Below, piece by piece: positions 20,474 through 31,784 of a stretch of DNA of 64,000 nt. The notes beneath the pieces are model-generated. The model was not told where the DNA came from. It made no database searches and saw only the letters and a program-made list of their open reading frames with translations. How positions within the stretch are numbered: position 1 is the first letter of the stretch; each line of letters opens with the position of its first letter. The stretch lies in NCBI RefSeq assembly GCF_029227915.1, contig NC_079889.1, positions 7,194,001-7,258,000 of the forward strand, in the 5' to 3' direction. Source of the DNA: Hydractinia symbiolongicarpus (Eukaryota; Cnidaria; Hydrozoa; Anthoathecata; Hydractiniidae). Position numbers and translations under genes: made by a program.

Positions 20474-23400
20474 ACTCTAGCGTATTATAAGAATCAACGC
20501 AATGGAACTTCATACCTACAGTATTATACTGTCCCTTGTTATCAAATTGGTAACTGGAGATATTAGCACGTACATGCACGGTAATATATTTATAATCAAT
20601 ATCACTTATGTATTATTATAATAGATTGGTATTGACGGGTATGTAGAACCGGTATAAACTATAGTGGAGTATAAAGCCTGTCAACCCTATAGGAATACGA
20701 TAAATGTATTATCACATTCTCTAGCCATGTATAAATCTTAAACAAACCAATTTTAAGATTTTAACTAGGAACGTAGATTTCGAGGCAGCATTCTGCTAAA
20801 GCTTAGCTAGCTAGCTGTAGCTAGCCGTATTCATTTCCATTCTGTAAATTTTTTTATTTATTTTGGTATATTAACATTTATTTTTATGCTGGGATTTTGG
20901 CTATCTAGCTAGCTACAATCGTTGCCAAAAGTGTTTAGACACGTTTTGAAATTTAAATTATTTCCACCCCATAAACATTCAACCTGGTCTTAACAACGGG
21001 CTGTTTTGTCTGTTTTCTATTTAGATTGAAGTTGTGATAAGTTTTTTTTGCAAAAGGCTAATTCGCCTATACGCATGTGTGACACAGTTTACCTGTACCA
21101 AGTGCTCATTTTGGTTTCATGATTAATTTATTAACGTATACTGAAACTTATTCTGCGAAATAGGTTAATATTGAATAATTTTTTTGCTATGATATGTAGT
21201 AAACAGAATTTTTTAACCTTCGTTTAAATTTCTTAGAGCTTAAGAAATATCTGTAATGACCAACAATTTATATATCTGACTTCCACTGGTCAATATAATG
21301 TTCTTATTTTGTTCTCTTTAGGAATTCTTAGCCTCATTATTATTTTTTTTTTCGGGAGAAATTTTTAAGGCTTATTTAGTAGGAATTTAATTTAACTGTT
21401 CACTTAGGCATGTACATGTCAACTCACACCTATCGAGTGTGACACACATACTTTGTTTTCTCTGCATTCCAAAGGAATATGATTAAAGTCACATGCGTGG
21501 GAGAAACTTAAGTTCTTTTTCTTTTATCTCAATTTAAATTTTTCACTCACTCCCAGATCTTTTTCAAAGCATCAATAAGGCCTAAAAAAACCCTGACCCG
21601 GCACACGCCACTCATGGCAGTCAGAACAAATCAAATGCATGATGAGGTGCTAATAAGCTGCAAACGCTTGCATGTATAAGGCAAGTTCGGACTTTTGAAT
21701 AAAATTCACCATATTCTTCCGAACGTCTCCCAAATTATCCCTACACTTCCGAACTCGCCCGAACTATTCCCGGAAATCCAAAACAGCGCTTTCATTTCCA
21801 ATGACTGTCAGTCAAAAACCAGACCGTCTGGCTTGGGTCTGCTCCATAAAAAAGTTCTGACTATAAATCAATTTTGTGTACATCTTTATGAAGGCTGAAT
21901 TATTTATAATTCAGTATTTTTACACATTTGCCAAGCGGGTGGCTAAATTAGAAAACAATGATATATATATATTTTTCTCCTTTTTGTAACCGTCACTGTC
22001 AATTCACACAAAATAATTAAACAAGAAAAAGTTGAAGATCAAAGTAGCAAAAATTTTGAACAACATGCGATGAACATATTTTCATATATTTTATAGTACT
22101 GAACTAACTGAATAAATTTTCGATTAAAGATAAAGAAAGTAAAAATTTAAGAATAAAGATGTTGCGTGTTGCGTGTTCGATTTTTTGTTGGATGAATGTT
22201 TCAGGTATGTGCCATCTCATCATAACAATCGTTTGAAGTTGGTAGTATGTTGTAAAAAAGGGACACAAAAAATGAAAAATACATTGTTGTTAGGCAGGGC
22301 AGATATTTCTTTACTCAGAAAGAAGATTAAACGCAGGTTATAAAATGCTGTTGCTACTATAGTACGTAAGATATTCTTGGTAACCACAATAAAAGATCTT
22401 AGTTTTGATGTTTTCTGGTGAATGCATCCAAAACCTAGTTATTTTCATCCCAAGCAGCCATTAGAATACTGTAAAAATGTTGTTAGGAAAGTATATAGAT
22501 ACTTAGTTGTGGAATATAGTTATTTATTTGTTACTATAGTAGTCATCTTGGTAGATTTTAGGATTTAGAAATACATAAAAAGATTTCTCTTGTTTAAAAT
22601 TTATTTTCTGGCTGGCACAAAATAATTTTTTGTTCGCCTCTCCTTTAAGTAGCTAAAGATTGTCACCGAAAGTAAACCCACGGGAAATATTGAGACAAGT
22701 ATCGTCCGCTAAATTAAATCCAAGCGAAATATCAATCTATTGATTGTGCGTAAAATGTTAATAGACATTGTATGTGAACCTCGCCACTATTGATTTTTAT
22801 GGGATTTTTTAACTTGAATGGCAAGTCAAAAATGTGATGGAAACAAGGATGATTGGGAATCACATGAAATAGCAAGTAATGTTAACCTGATTCCGAAGCA
22901 TCTTGCTGACCATGTCTGTTTTGGCACAAGTCTGACTGTTTTAATTTCTTTCTGCGGCTGGAAAGATTCTGGTATTTACGAATCTAATGCTAAGAGGTCT
23001 TCTTCAAATTATAAAAATCGAATTCGACAAAATCTATTTTGTGTCTTGGAAATAGATGGGTTGCAAATATTTACAAATCTCCATATATGCGCTTACATCC
23101 CGACAGGCTGAAAAAGAAGGAACACATGGGCCAAATTGGCAATTTATGATATTAATTTAAAGATTCATAGGAATACAAGTTTAAAAAATCCACTCAAATT
23201 GTTTTTCTTAGCTATTATTTCCTCTGTTTAAAAGCAAACTTTAATTTTAGCGTTGCTTTTTTTCACTTGCATCTAAGTCGTTGCGGTCTGCCATTTTATA
23301 TGTTATATGCGCGCACGACATTGTTCTCGATGCAAAATGAAAACGTCACGCCGCAACTAACTTTATTTTAAGAAGAGTAATTTTCACGAATTCGAATTCG

Positions 23401-24900
23401 AATTCTTCACATAAAAGTGGAGGAAGTTTTTTGAGGATTTTTTAAAATAAATCTTGGTAAAACGTTTTATAAAAAGTTTGGGATAGTCCATGAGTTCCTT
23501 AAAAAAGATTTTTAAAGAGCTGATTCCAGTTACTTAGCAACTATCACTGCTACAGAAGGCCTCGTCAGTTTTCTCTTACCTACCTAATTTAGATGAGCTA
23601 TCAATCAGTTACAATCCGTGTTCAGATGAATTGGTTAAGAACGAAACGTTGCATTCTCATTAGTTTTTGAGAAAATGAAAATTTCCATGGTCAAATGTCA
23701 GCCTACAGCCTGGTATCAGCCTGTAGGTTGTCTCTATCTATGTGCGTATCTTCCTCAGGCGATTATAAAGATTTGGCCTGTTTTTTCTGCTTCCGTGTAA
23801 GACATTTGTTTACAAAACATCTAAAAAATTAAATTTTAAACCAGTGATAGCTTTGTATTCAAAACTTTTGCTACCCTCATAAATAAAGGCTTAAAGTGCC
23901 CGCGGCTTTTTCTTTTTTTAATATCTTTTTTTGTACTCATTATTAGACCCTGAAATTTTGTGTCTTATCCTAACTTTTATTGAAATTTCTGATTTTAAAA
24001 AAAATTTTTTGTTTTTTTATTCATTTCCGGGGTTAAGTCATTTGTAAACAAGGCGTAAAATATTTTAAAGTAAATATTTTTTTATTATCTCCGTCAATGC
24101 TAAATCTTTAGTCAAAAATTATTTAGATGATAAACATTTGAAAGTAATCACACATGTAAGATAAAATAAGGACCAGATGTCAGGAGCGGATAGAGGAATT
24201 TAAACAAGTTAGTCCATTTTTTACAAAGTCACTAAGAAATGGGCGTTAAAAAAACGCAAAGCGTTTAAGGGCGTGTTTTACTTAGCGCATAAAATCCCAT
24301 TGTAAAAATACATTAAAGCCAATATGAGGAAAACCAAGCAGGGACAGGTCTATATATTAGTTTTATACTGAGATTTAAGCCAGTTTTTATAAAGTGACCT
24401 GTTTGCACACCGTGTTGAGGTCAAAATTTCTGCACGCTTTGAAAAAAATCTTGAGTATTTTAACCATTTACCCAGGAGGCTTTTTTTAAAGAACTACAAA
24501 TTTTTGTATACCGCATGTTTTACTCTACGCTGGAGAGCATATTTCAATAGATTTTTGGTGTCCAGTCGAATAAGAGTACCGTTTATGAAACCCTGTGTGA
24601 GAAAAAAAAGCAGAATAAAATTTAAATATTATATTACATTAAATTACATTTTTTATGTGAATAAGCCATTTTTCGTTTTTTATATAACTAACAAAGATTT
24701 TATAGCTTAGTGATTTTTTATCTTACTAGTTCAAAAATAGTACGAAAGTTTTTCTGCGCAATTTATCTGCATTCTAACTAGCAAAAAACACAATAGAAAC
24801 ATTACAAAATCTACTTCTACCTAAACACCATCCATCGATAAACAAAGTTCAACAGAAAATAGTATTTTTCGAGGTCTTTTAAAGTATACCATTCTTTTAA
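20474..24900. other. Long intergenic stretch, mostly unrecognised
   Basis: Holds a member of the ACGCCTATACGC repeat at about 20985-21240, CTAG-rich DNA at 20800-20935 and an (AT)n tract near 21960. A 97-codon ORF at 22818-23111 (starts MASQKCDGNKDDWESHE) has a fair initiation context but no recognised domain. I see no other gene. Confidence 0.4.
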
Positions 24901-27900
24901 GCTAAAATTGTCGATTTAAAAACAGCAGCTAATTCCACTTCACATCTGCTTTTAATTCGAAAATTCGTAGTGCCAGGCACAACAACTTTCTTTCTTTTTT
25001 GTGGTATATGCAGTGAATTGATTAGGGCAAATTCTAACTGTATTTTCTGTGATTTTTGTAAACTTTGGGTTCACCCAAGTTGTAACTTGCTTAATTCTAA
25101 TGACTTCAAAAAACTCACCAAGGATAACTCAGATGAGGCATGGTCGTGTTTAAAGTGTAATTCTGAAATTTTTCCATTCCAGAGTGACAATACACCTCTG
25201 TTTGAGGCACAAAAAAGTCAGATTTTTTCTGACGTTAACTCTCATATTGAAACCTCTTTTTCAAATAATGTTGATGATGAAGATGAACAGTTTACTAATT
25301 GTAAATATTATGAATATAACAGCTTTAACTCTACTCTTGAACAACTTTCTTCTTCGGACCTTACACCTAATTTTTCTTATTTTCATCTTAATACTTGTTC
25401 TCTTCCCAAGAATATTGATCATATCAACATTCTTCTGAACTGTCTCAATATTGACTTTGATGTGTTAGGCTTCAGTGAAACTAGACTTAGTAAGTACTCA
25501 ATAACACCAATTTTAAAAGGTTATAGAGGATTTCATAACCTTTCAAGCAGCAATGCAGGAGGTACTTCCTTGTATATTTCTAATTCGCTAACAGTAGTGG
25601 TACGCTCAGACCTTTCAAATTTGCTCTTTCTTGAAAGTAAATTAGAATCAACTTTTGTAGAAATCTTAGATAACAATCGTAAAAATACCATTGTTGGGTG
25701 CATTTATAAACACCCTAATATGCCAATTCCTGAATTTATTAATTTGTATCTTAAACCCTTCTTTGAAGTAGCTATTAAGCAAAAACAAAAACTTATTTTA
25801 ATGGGAGATTTTAATATTGATCTTCTAAAATGTGAAAGTAACCATCTAGTTGATGATTTCCTGGATGAACTTTATTCTAATTTTTTACAACCATCTATAA
25901 CAATCCCAACCAGAATATCTAATACATCTAAAACTTTAATTGATAATATATTTACATCTAATCCATTTACAAAATATTTCTCAGGTAACATCATCACCTC
26001 AATTTCAGACCACCTTCCTCAATTTTTAATTTATTTTGACAATAGACTTAAAGTCAAGGATAATTTAGACACCTATTACAAGGATTGGAAAAATTTAAAC
26101 ATTAATGCCGTAATAAATGACATAGAATCTATAGATTGGGATTCTACTTTGCTTTTAAATGAAAATAATGTAAATAACTCTTTTAACCTTTTTTTTAATC
26201 AATTAGACCAAATTGTAAGTAGACATACCCCTAATAAAAAACTATCAAAAAAACAATTAAGTAATAGAAATAAACCTTGGGTCACTAGAGCTATTCTAAA
26301 ATCCATTAACATCCGCAATAATTACTATAAAAAGTTAATCAAAGCTAAAAACCAAGAAAAAAAATTATATTATCAAAACCAATATAAATTTTATAGAAAT
26401 CGTATAGTTAATCTTATCAGGAACTCAAAATCAAACTATTATAAAGAATTTTTCTTAATCAACAAAAATAACAGTAGAAAAATTTGGAAAGGTATAAAGG
26501 ATATTTTAAATAATAAAGATAACAACAGTAGATCTAGCACTTCTTCCTTAAAAATAAATGATAAAATAATCTCTGAAAAATTAACTGTAGCTAATGCTTT
26601 TAATGAACATTTTACTTCTGTTGCAGATAAAATTAGAAACCAAATTCCACATAACAATACACACTTTTCATCTTACCTAAAAAATAATAATAGTAACTCA
26701 TTATTCTTTAACCCTGTAACAATAGAAGAAGTTTTAAAGATCATAAATAACCTTGATTTAACCAAAGCATCGGGCCCAAACAGTGTCCCTAATCTTATCT
26801 TAAAACAAGCCAACATAGCAATTTCTGCAATATTAACCAAACTTTTTAATCTTTCCCTACAACAAGGTGTATTCCCAAACATATTAAAGATGGTTAGTGT
26901 CATACCAATCTACAAGAATAAAGGGTCTCCTCTTGATCCAAATAACTATAGACCCATATCATTATTAAGCAATTTGGATAAGATCTTTGAAAAAATAATT
27001 AAAAACCGATTAATTTCTTTCCTAGATTCTAATAAAATTATAACCAATAAACAATTCGGATTTAGGACCAAACATTCAACCACCCATGCACTAATTAGTC
27101 TCACTGAAACTATTCGACAAAATTTAGATAATTGTAAGTTTGCATGTGGAATCTTCATAGACCTTCAAAAGGCCTTTGATACTGTATCACACGAAATTCT
27201 CCTTTCAAAGCTTGAACATTATGGAATTAGAGGTGTAACAAACTCCTGGTTTCGCTCCTATCTCAGCGATAGGGTACAATATGTCTCCCTAACTAACACC
27301 AAATCTAAAAAACTTTTTATTAAACATGGAGTTCCCCAAGGTTCCGTTCTTGGTCCTATTTTATTTTTACTTTATATTAATGATTTAATTAACTCAATAA
27401 TTTTTTCAGAAATTTTTCATTTTGCAGATGACACTTGCATGTTATATGCTAACCATAATCTGAAAAAAATGCAGAAGCATTTAAATATAGATTTAAAATG
27501 TATATATAAATGGCTAACTGCAAATAAAATAGCATTAAATGTAGCAAAGACTGAAGTCATCCTATTTAGGCAAAGAAATAAAGCAGTCAACTATGATATA
27601 AGGCTGAAATTAAATGGAAAAAAACTTGAATTCTCATCTCATGTAAGATATCTAGGTATATTAATAGATGAATTTCTAGATTGGGATTTCCACATATCTT
27701 ATATTGGCAATAAATTAAGAAAAACAAATGGAGCTCTTTGCAAACTAAGATATTATGTGCCTAAGGATATCCTACTTTCAATTTACCATGCATTATTTTC
27801 TTCTCATATTTCTTATAGTCCGCAAGTGTGGGGTCTCACTTCAAAGTCGTGTAGAATTTTTCGCTTACAAAAAGCTGCTCTCCGAATCATTACTTTTTCT

Positions 27901-28284
27901 AAATTTAACTCACCATCAAATCCTATTTTTCTTAATCTTAATATTCTTACTCTTTCAGATCTTATAAAATTTCTCAACATTATTTTAACTTTTAATATTA
28001 TAAATCTGCATTCTCCAGGTAATATTTGTGATATTTTTAAATTGGTCTGCCATTCATCTAATCATTCAACAAGAAGTAAATCCATTAAACTTCTAGCTAG
28101 ACCTTCTGTTAGGACTACCTCATTTGGTCTCAAATCTATACGTTACCAATCTATTATTAATTGGAACAATATCCAACAACACTTTCACCAATACGACCTA
28201 GCCTCTCTCACTCTAAAACAATTAAAAAAAATCTGCAAAACTTATCTTCTGGATTGCTATAACACTAATCTCTCCACTGCATAA
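24901..28284 (+). CDS. LINE polyprotein: PHD-like finger, endonuclease, reverse transcriptase
   Basis: One uninterrupted frame of about 1,100 codons. Residue numbers are from 24970. Residues 11-63 form a PHD-like Cys/His finger (CGIC...CIFCDFCKLWVH...C..C). Residues 137-350 are an AP-type endonuclease with MGDFNID (278-284) and SDH (346-348). Residues about 640-900 are the reverse transcriptase: NNYRPISLL (657-665), FIDLQKAFDTVSH (first catalytic Asp), GVPQGSVLGP and FADD (818-821, the catalytic Asp pair). The domain order fits the CR1/L2/Jockey group of non-LTR elements, which nick DNA and prime reverse transcription on the target. No ATG precedes the finger: the frame is open from the TAA at 24898 and the first in-frame candidate is GTG at 24970, so the 5' end may be truncated or the start lies upstream. 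Confidence 0.93.
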   Translation, partial: AKIVDLKTAANSTSHLLLIRKFVVPGTTTFFLFCGICSELIRANSNCIFCDFCKLWVHPSCNLLNSNDFKKLTKDNSDEAWSCLKCNSEIFPFQSDNTPLFEAQKSQIFSDVNSHIETSFSNNVDDEDEQFTNCKYYEYNSFNSTLEQLSSSDLTPNFSYFHLNTCSLPKNIDHINILLNCLNIDFDVLGFSETRLSKYSITPILKGYRGFHNLSSSNAGGTSLYISNSLTVVVRSDLSNLLFLESKLESTFVEILDNNRKNTIVGCIYKHPNMPIPEFINLYLKPFFEVAIKQKQKLILMGDFNIDLLKCESNHLVDDFLDELYSNFLQPSITIPTRISNTSKTLIDNIFTSNPFTKYFSGNIITSISDHLPQFLIYFDNRLKVKDNLDTYYKDWKNLNINAVINDIESIDWDSTLLLNENNVNNSFNLFFNQLDQIVSRHTPNKKLSKKQLSNRNKPWVTRAILKSINIRNNYYKKLIKAKNQEKKLYYQNQYKFYRNRIVNLIRNSKSNYYKEFFLINKNNSRKIWKGIKDILNNKDNNSRSSTSSLKINDKIISEKLTVANAFNEHFTSVADKIRNQIPHNNTHFSSYLKNNNSNSLFFNPVTIEEVLKIINNLDLTKASGPNSVPNLILKQANIAISAILTKLFNLSLQQGVFPNILKMVSVIPIYKNKGSPLDPNNYRPISLLSNLDKIFEKIIKNRLISFLDSNKIITNKQFGFRTKHSTTHALISLTETIRQNLDNCKFACGIFIDLQKAFDTVSHEILLSKLEHYGIRGVTNSWFRSYLSDRVQYVSLTNTKSKKLFIKHGVPQGSVLGPILFLLYINDLINSIIFSEIFHFADDTCMLYANHNLKKMQKHLNIDLKCIYKWLTANKIALNVAKTEVILFRQRNKAVNYDIRLKLNGKKLEFSSHVRYLGILIDEFLDWDFHISYIGNKLRKTNGALCKLRYYVPKDILLSIYHALFSSHISYSPQVWGLTSKSCRIFRLQKAALRIITFSKFNSPSNPIFLNLNILTLSDLIKFLNIILTFNIINLHSPGNICDIFKLVCHSSNHSTRSKSIKLLARPSVRTTSFGLKSIRYQSIINWNNIQQHFHQYDLASLTLKQLKKICKTYLLDCYNTNLSTA

Positions 28285-28466
28285 AAAAGATTTTACTAAA
28301 AAATTTTTTTTTTGTAGTGTCATACTGCTTATTGCAATCGTTTGATCTTATATAGGTGGCCATCACCTACATTAGTATTTATACTATCTGATGGTCTCCC
28401 CGTAGGTATTTATTTAATGTAAAATATAAAGTTATCTCACACGAAATAAATACTACTACTACTACT
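28285..28466 (+). mobile_element. LINE 3' UTR and microsatellite tail
   Basis: After the stop at 28282 comes a short UTR with GGTGGCCATCACCTAC and GATGGTCTCCCCGTAGG, then AATAAA at about 28446 running into (TAC)n, ending near 28466. A short simple-repeat tail in place of a long poly(A) is typical of CR1/L2-type elements and marks the 3' boundary. I could not identify a target-site duplication. Confidence 0.7.
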
Positions 28467-29393
28467 CTTTATCCAACTTAACTAAGAGTAAAGCTTTAAT
28501 AAAAAAACGTCATGCGTTTTCTTTCTCCAGCTGACAAAAAAATTTTGTACGAACACCACACATGCTAGCTACGGCTTCAAAGTTTCATATTCAATTCAGT
28601 ATGGAAATCTCTTCACAAGTCAGTCGCAATAAATTTATCAGGGGGTAGTTGTACAATTTTTGTCAAGCTCTTAATTCTTTGCTGTTTTATGACCTTGATA
28701 ACAAATCTTCAAAAGTAAATATATTGTTTACTATTTCATTTTTGTCGCGAAAAACTATTGTGCGACGAAGTATAGCATCATTTGTTTTTGTTTTTACCGG
28801 TTTTTAACGGTATTTTACAAGTCACTACCCCTTAATGAATATTCTCGCCTCATTTGACTTACTTGTGTTAAAATTACAGGGGTTGGTTTATGCTTTTTAC
28901 GGTCACATGTTACCATTATTTATATTTTTCACCCCCTAATACAACAAGTAAGTCGAAGTATAGTGAGATTAAATTAGGGGGTATACGCTACAATTTTTAC
29001 AGTAAATTAAAGCAAATAACTGACTTTTGTGCCCCGTAATAAAACAACATGCGAAGTAAGTCGCAGGATAATTAGGCAGTTTCTTACGTATTACGCCATA
29101 CCATTGACGAATATGCGCTCAACTATATAATACATGCATGTGTGTATTATGTGTAGAAATTCTATAGAAATTCAACCCAGAGCATATTACGAAAGCCACC
29201 CTGGAAAATTTTTGTGCTTAAGCGAAATACTTTTTTGCAAATACCACAACAAGACATTTGACGAAAATTAAGTACGTCCACCCGACTAGCTTGACATACC
29301 CTAAATCCGCCACTGGATGTGTAGTTTATAGACCAGAATACATAATTTACGGACTAAAATTGATATTTTACGGAAATGACCCTTTGTTTTTGA
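28467..29393. other. Intergenic, no gene seen
   Basis: AT-rich sequence with no coding signal or clear repeat. Confidence 0.4.
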
Positions 29394-29836
29394 TGACGTC
29401 ACTACAGGTGGTAATGACGTCATAACACTCAAATTAAAAGTCAATCTTATTCCCATTGTGATTAATTCTTCATTTTGGGAAATATACCTACTTTTGATAA
29501 AAAAGAAGAAATTGATGTTTTGAATTGGAAAAAAAAAAATTTTTATTGTGATCAAATTTCATTTTCTCCTAACATATATCTAACAATTAGACTTTTTTCA
29601 TAATTATAATATTTTTGTATATATTTTTTACATTTTGTCATTAATGACATCACTACAGGTGGCAATGAAGTCGTTACACCCAAATTAAAAGTCAATCGTA
29701 TTCCTATTGTGTTGAATTATAAGTGTGCCACGTTTTATAGCAAAATGATTTGTAGTTCATGAGTTCATTTGTAGCCCCCCCCCCCCCCCCCCCCACCGGT
29801 GCTATAGCAGACCTAAGAAGCCCGGGTTTAATAGGG
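29394..29836. repeat. 248-bp-spaced duplication ending in a piggyBac-like right end
   Basis: GACGTCACTACAGGTGG...AAATTAAAAGTCAATC at 29394-29461 recurs diverged at 29642-29711. The second copy runs into ATTATAAGTGTGCCACG, a C-homopolymer and AATAGGG next to TTAA (29837-29840). That order matches the right end of the piggyBac-type element at 14547-15294, so this looks like a third, decayed relative. No left end with TTAA was found. Confidence 0.45.
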
Positions 29837-29840
29837 TTAA

Positions 29841-30874
29841 GCTGTTATTCATTCTGTGTTTGTGTTACAACGTGTAGCCATAAATTCCTGATATTATTTC
29901 TATTATAGTACTATAGACGATTTGGTTTGATTTTTTGGCAACCAATTTGTACATAAAGATGATACCGACTTACTCTTTGAATGTATTTAGCAAAGTATTT
30001 AAAATAACGACAATGTTGCTGATTGGATACTGCTGTTTATTATTGTTGGTAACATTTGGAATGTCTTGATGTTTCGCGTGACGAAGTAGTGGCTGGCGAC
30101 GGTACTGCTGACTGTTAAAATCGAACCAGCTGAAGCAAAAAGTAGTTAAAGATGTCTTTTTGTACATAATAGTTATCATTTTTTATTTATGTTTCTGCTG
30201 ATGTATGTAAGTATTCATCCATATAAGTTATCCCACGATCACCTATAGGTCCAGTGTTTTCTCAGTTCGTGAGTAATAACTTTTTAATCTAACAACCCAT
30301 CCACCCATCAAAATCATGTTTAAAAGTCCAGATTTTTGTATTCATATTTTATTGTTTCTAACGATGTAGTGTATAACACATACCATAAATCATTAAATAC
30401 ACAATACATATCAATGAATTTATTATGTATCGTATTTTGATGAACCACTTTCAGATAGTGAAAAATATTTTCGTCACTCTCGTCCAAAAATTTTTTTTTG
30501 CCAGCAGGAATAATTAAGTTTTAGTAAATCAGGCACATACAATGGTGCTGATTTTGATAGTTTACATAACTGTGTATAGGCGTTACATATTCACTAAAAA
30601 AGCACCTTTTAAAGTAAAATCAACCTGTGATATTCTAAAACTCCAACTTCATCCCCAGGGTCTCACAATGACTCCGGGACATACTAGTCACGTGATACAA
30701 ATATGCCTCGACATACTGAGTATTTTTAAAAAAAACAAAAGCCTTATGGCGCGAACACGGATGCAATTTCACAAACAAAAATGGCGGATCGAGTGTCCTC
30801 GAATTCTCTGTAGTGTAATGAGTTATCACACGTCAAAAAAAAAGAGAAAAAAAAAGTTAGAAAAAATATTTTAT
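29841..30874. other. Intergenic, no gene seen
   Basis: ORFs here are short and unrecognisable. The longest (30542-31021) runs into the Harbinger-type MITE and is not a gene. Confidence 0.4.
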
Positions 30875-30877
30875 TTA

Positions 30878-31117
30878 GGGGCTGATTACATGGAGAATTT
30901 CAGCCGGGTCAAAATTTTAACTCGGGGCAAGGCTGAAAAATGTTTTGCTATTACATGGAGATCGAGCACATGCGCATGGTTGTTTTCAACCCCGGTTAAA
31001 AATGATTTTGCGATTATATGACATTTCCGCCCTGGGGCGAAAAACCTAGCCCGGTTAGTTAGCTCTACCCAAGTTGAAATTTCAGCCCGGGCTTAAATTC
31101 TCCATGTAATCAGCCCC
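30878..31117. mobile_element. 240-bp PIF/Harbinger-type MITE
   Basis: TIRs of about 28 bp (GGGGCTGATTACATGGAGAA and its complement) are flanked by exact 3-bp TTA duplications (30875-30877 and 31118-31120). A TTA/TWA target and G-rich ends are the signature of Tourist-like PIF/Harbinger elements. The interior has further imperfect inverted repeats (CAGCCGGGT, AACCCCGGTT) and no coding capacity. Confidence 0.8.
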
Positions 31118-31120
31118 TTA

Positions 31121-31784
31121 GTTAGGAATTTGACTTCAGGCAGACTTACTCCCGCTCAAGCAACTTTGTCTCGTAAAAGTTGTCTTACAGAACGTTTTAA
31201 TATATGCTTACAGGAGACAAAATGGAATTTTTGCAAGCCACGCCCACAAAGAAATCTGTTCGGTTTGGTGCTTACAAGTAATTAATTTGGTTCATTTTCT
31301 AACGACTTGGAAAAGGCAATCGCCGAGGAATACCGTCGTGTGGAAAATAAAATTTTCCCTGAAGAGGATGTCCCTTACTCGGACGAATAAACAAAAATTT
31401 ATAATAAATAATATATAATATGTGATTATAATTATAAAAAATGAAATAAAAAATATTTCCAATTATGAAATTGCGATCTTGGATTCTCTGGAGTATCTTA
31501 ACATACAAAAAAATCCATTCGCCAACTATGACGTCACGGCTATTAAAACAGGATTGTAAAAAGGGCATAATAGGAGAAAAGAAGAACTTTTTTTTTAAAA
31601 AAAAAAGTTTTTTACATTAAAAAATAAAACATTTTCGATAAAATAAGATGAAATTAATTTTCTTGATTTTTCGTGGGACCACTCCTATAAAAGGAACAGA
31701 TATTGTACTTCCTAAGTGCTCGTAGTGTGAATGTGAAACGAATACATCAGGTATTCACAGCTCAAATAATGAAATAACACATCA
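31121..31784. other. Intergenic, no gene seen
   Basis: Very AT-rich, with long A and T runs near 31590-31640. No gene recognised. Confidence 0.4.

Noticed and set aside
30542-31021. 159-codon ORF on the plus strand
   Set aside because: Its second half runs through the Harbinger-type MITE and the first half has no recognisable content. Chance ORF.
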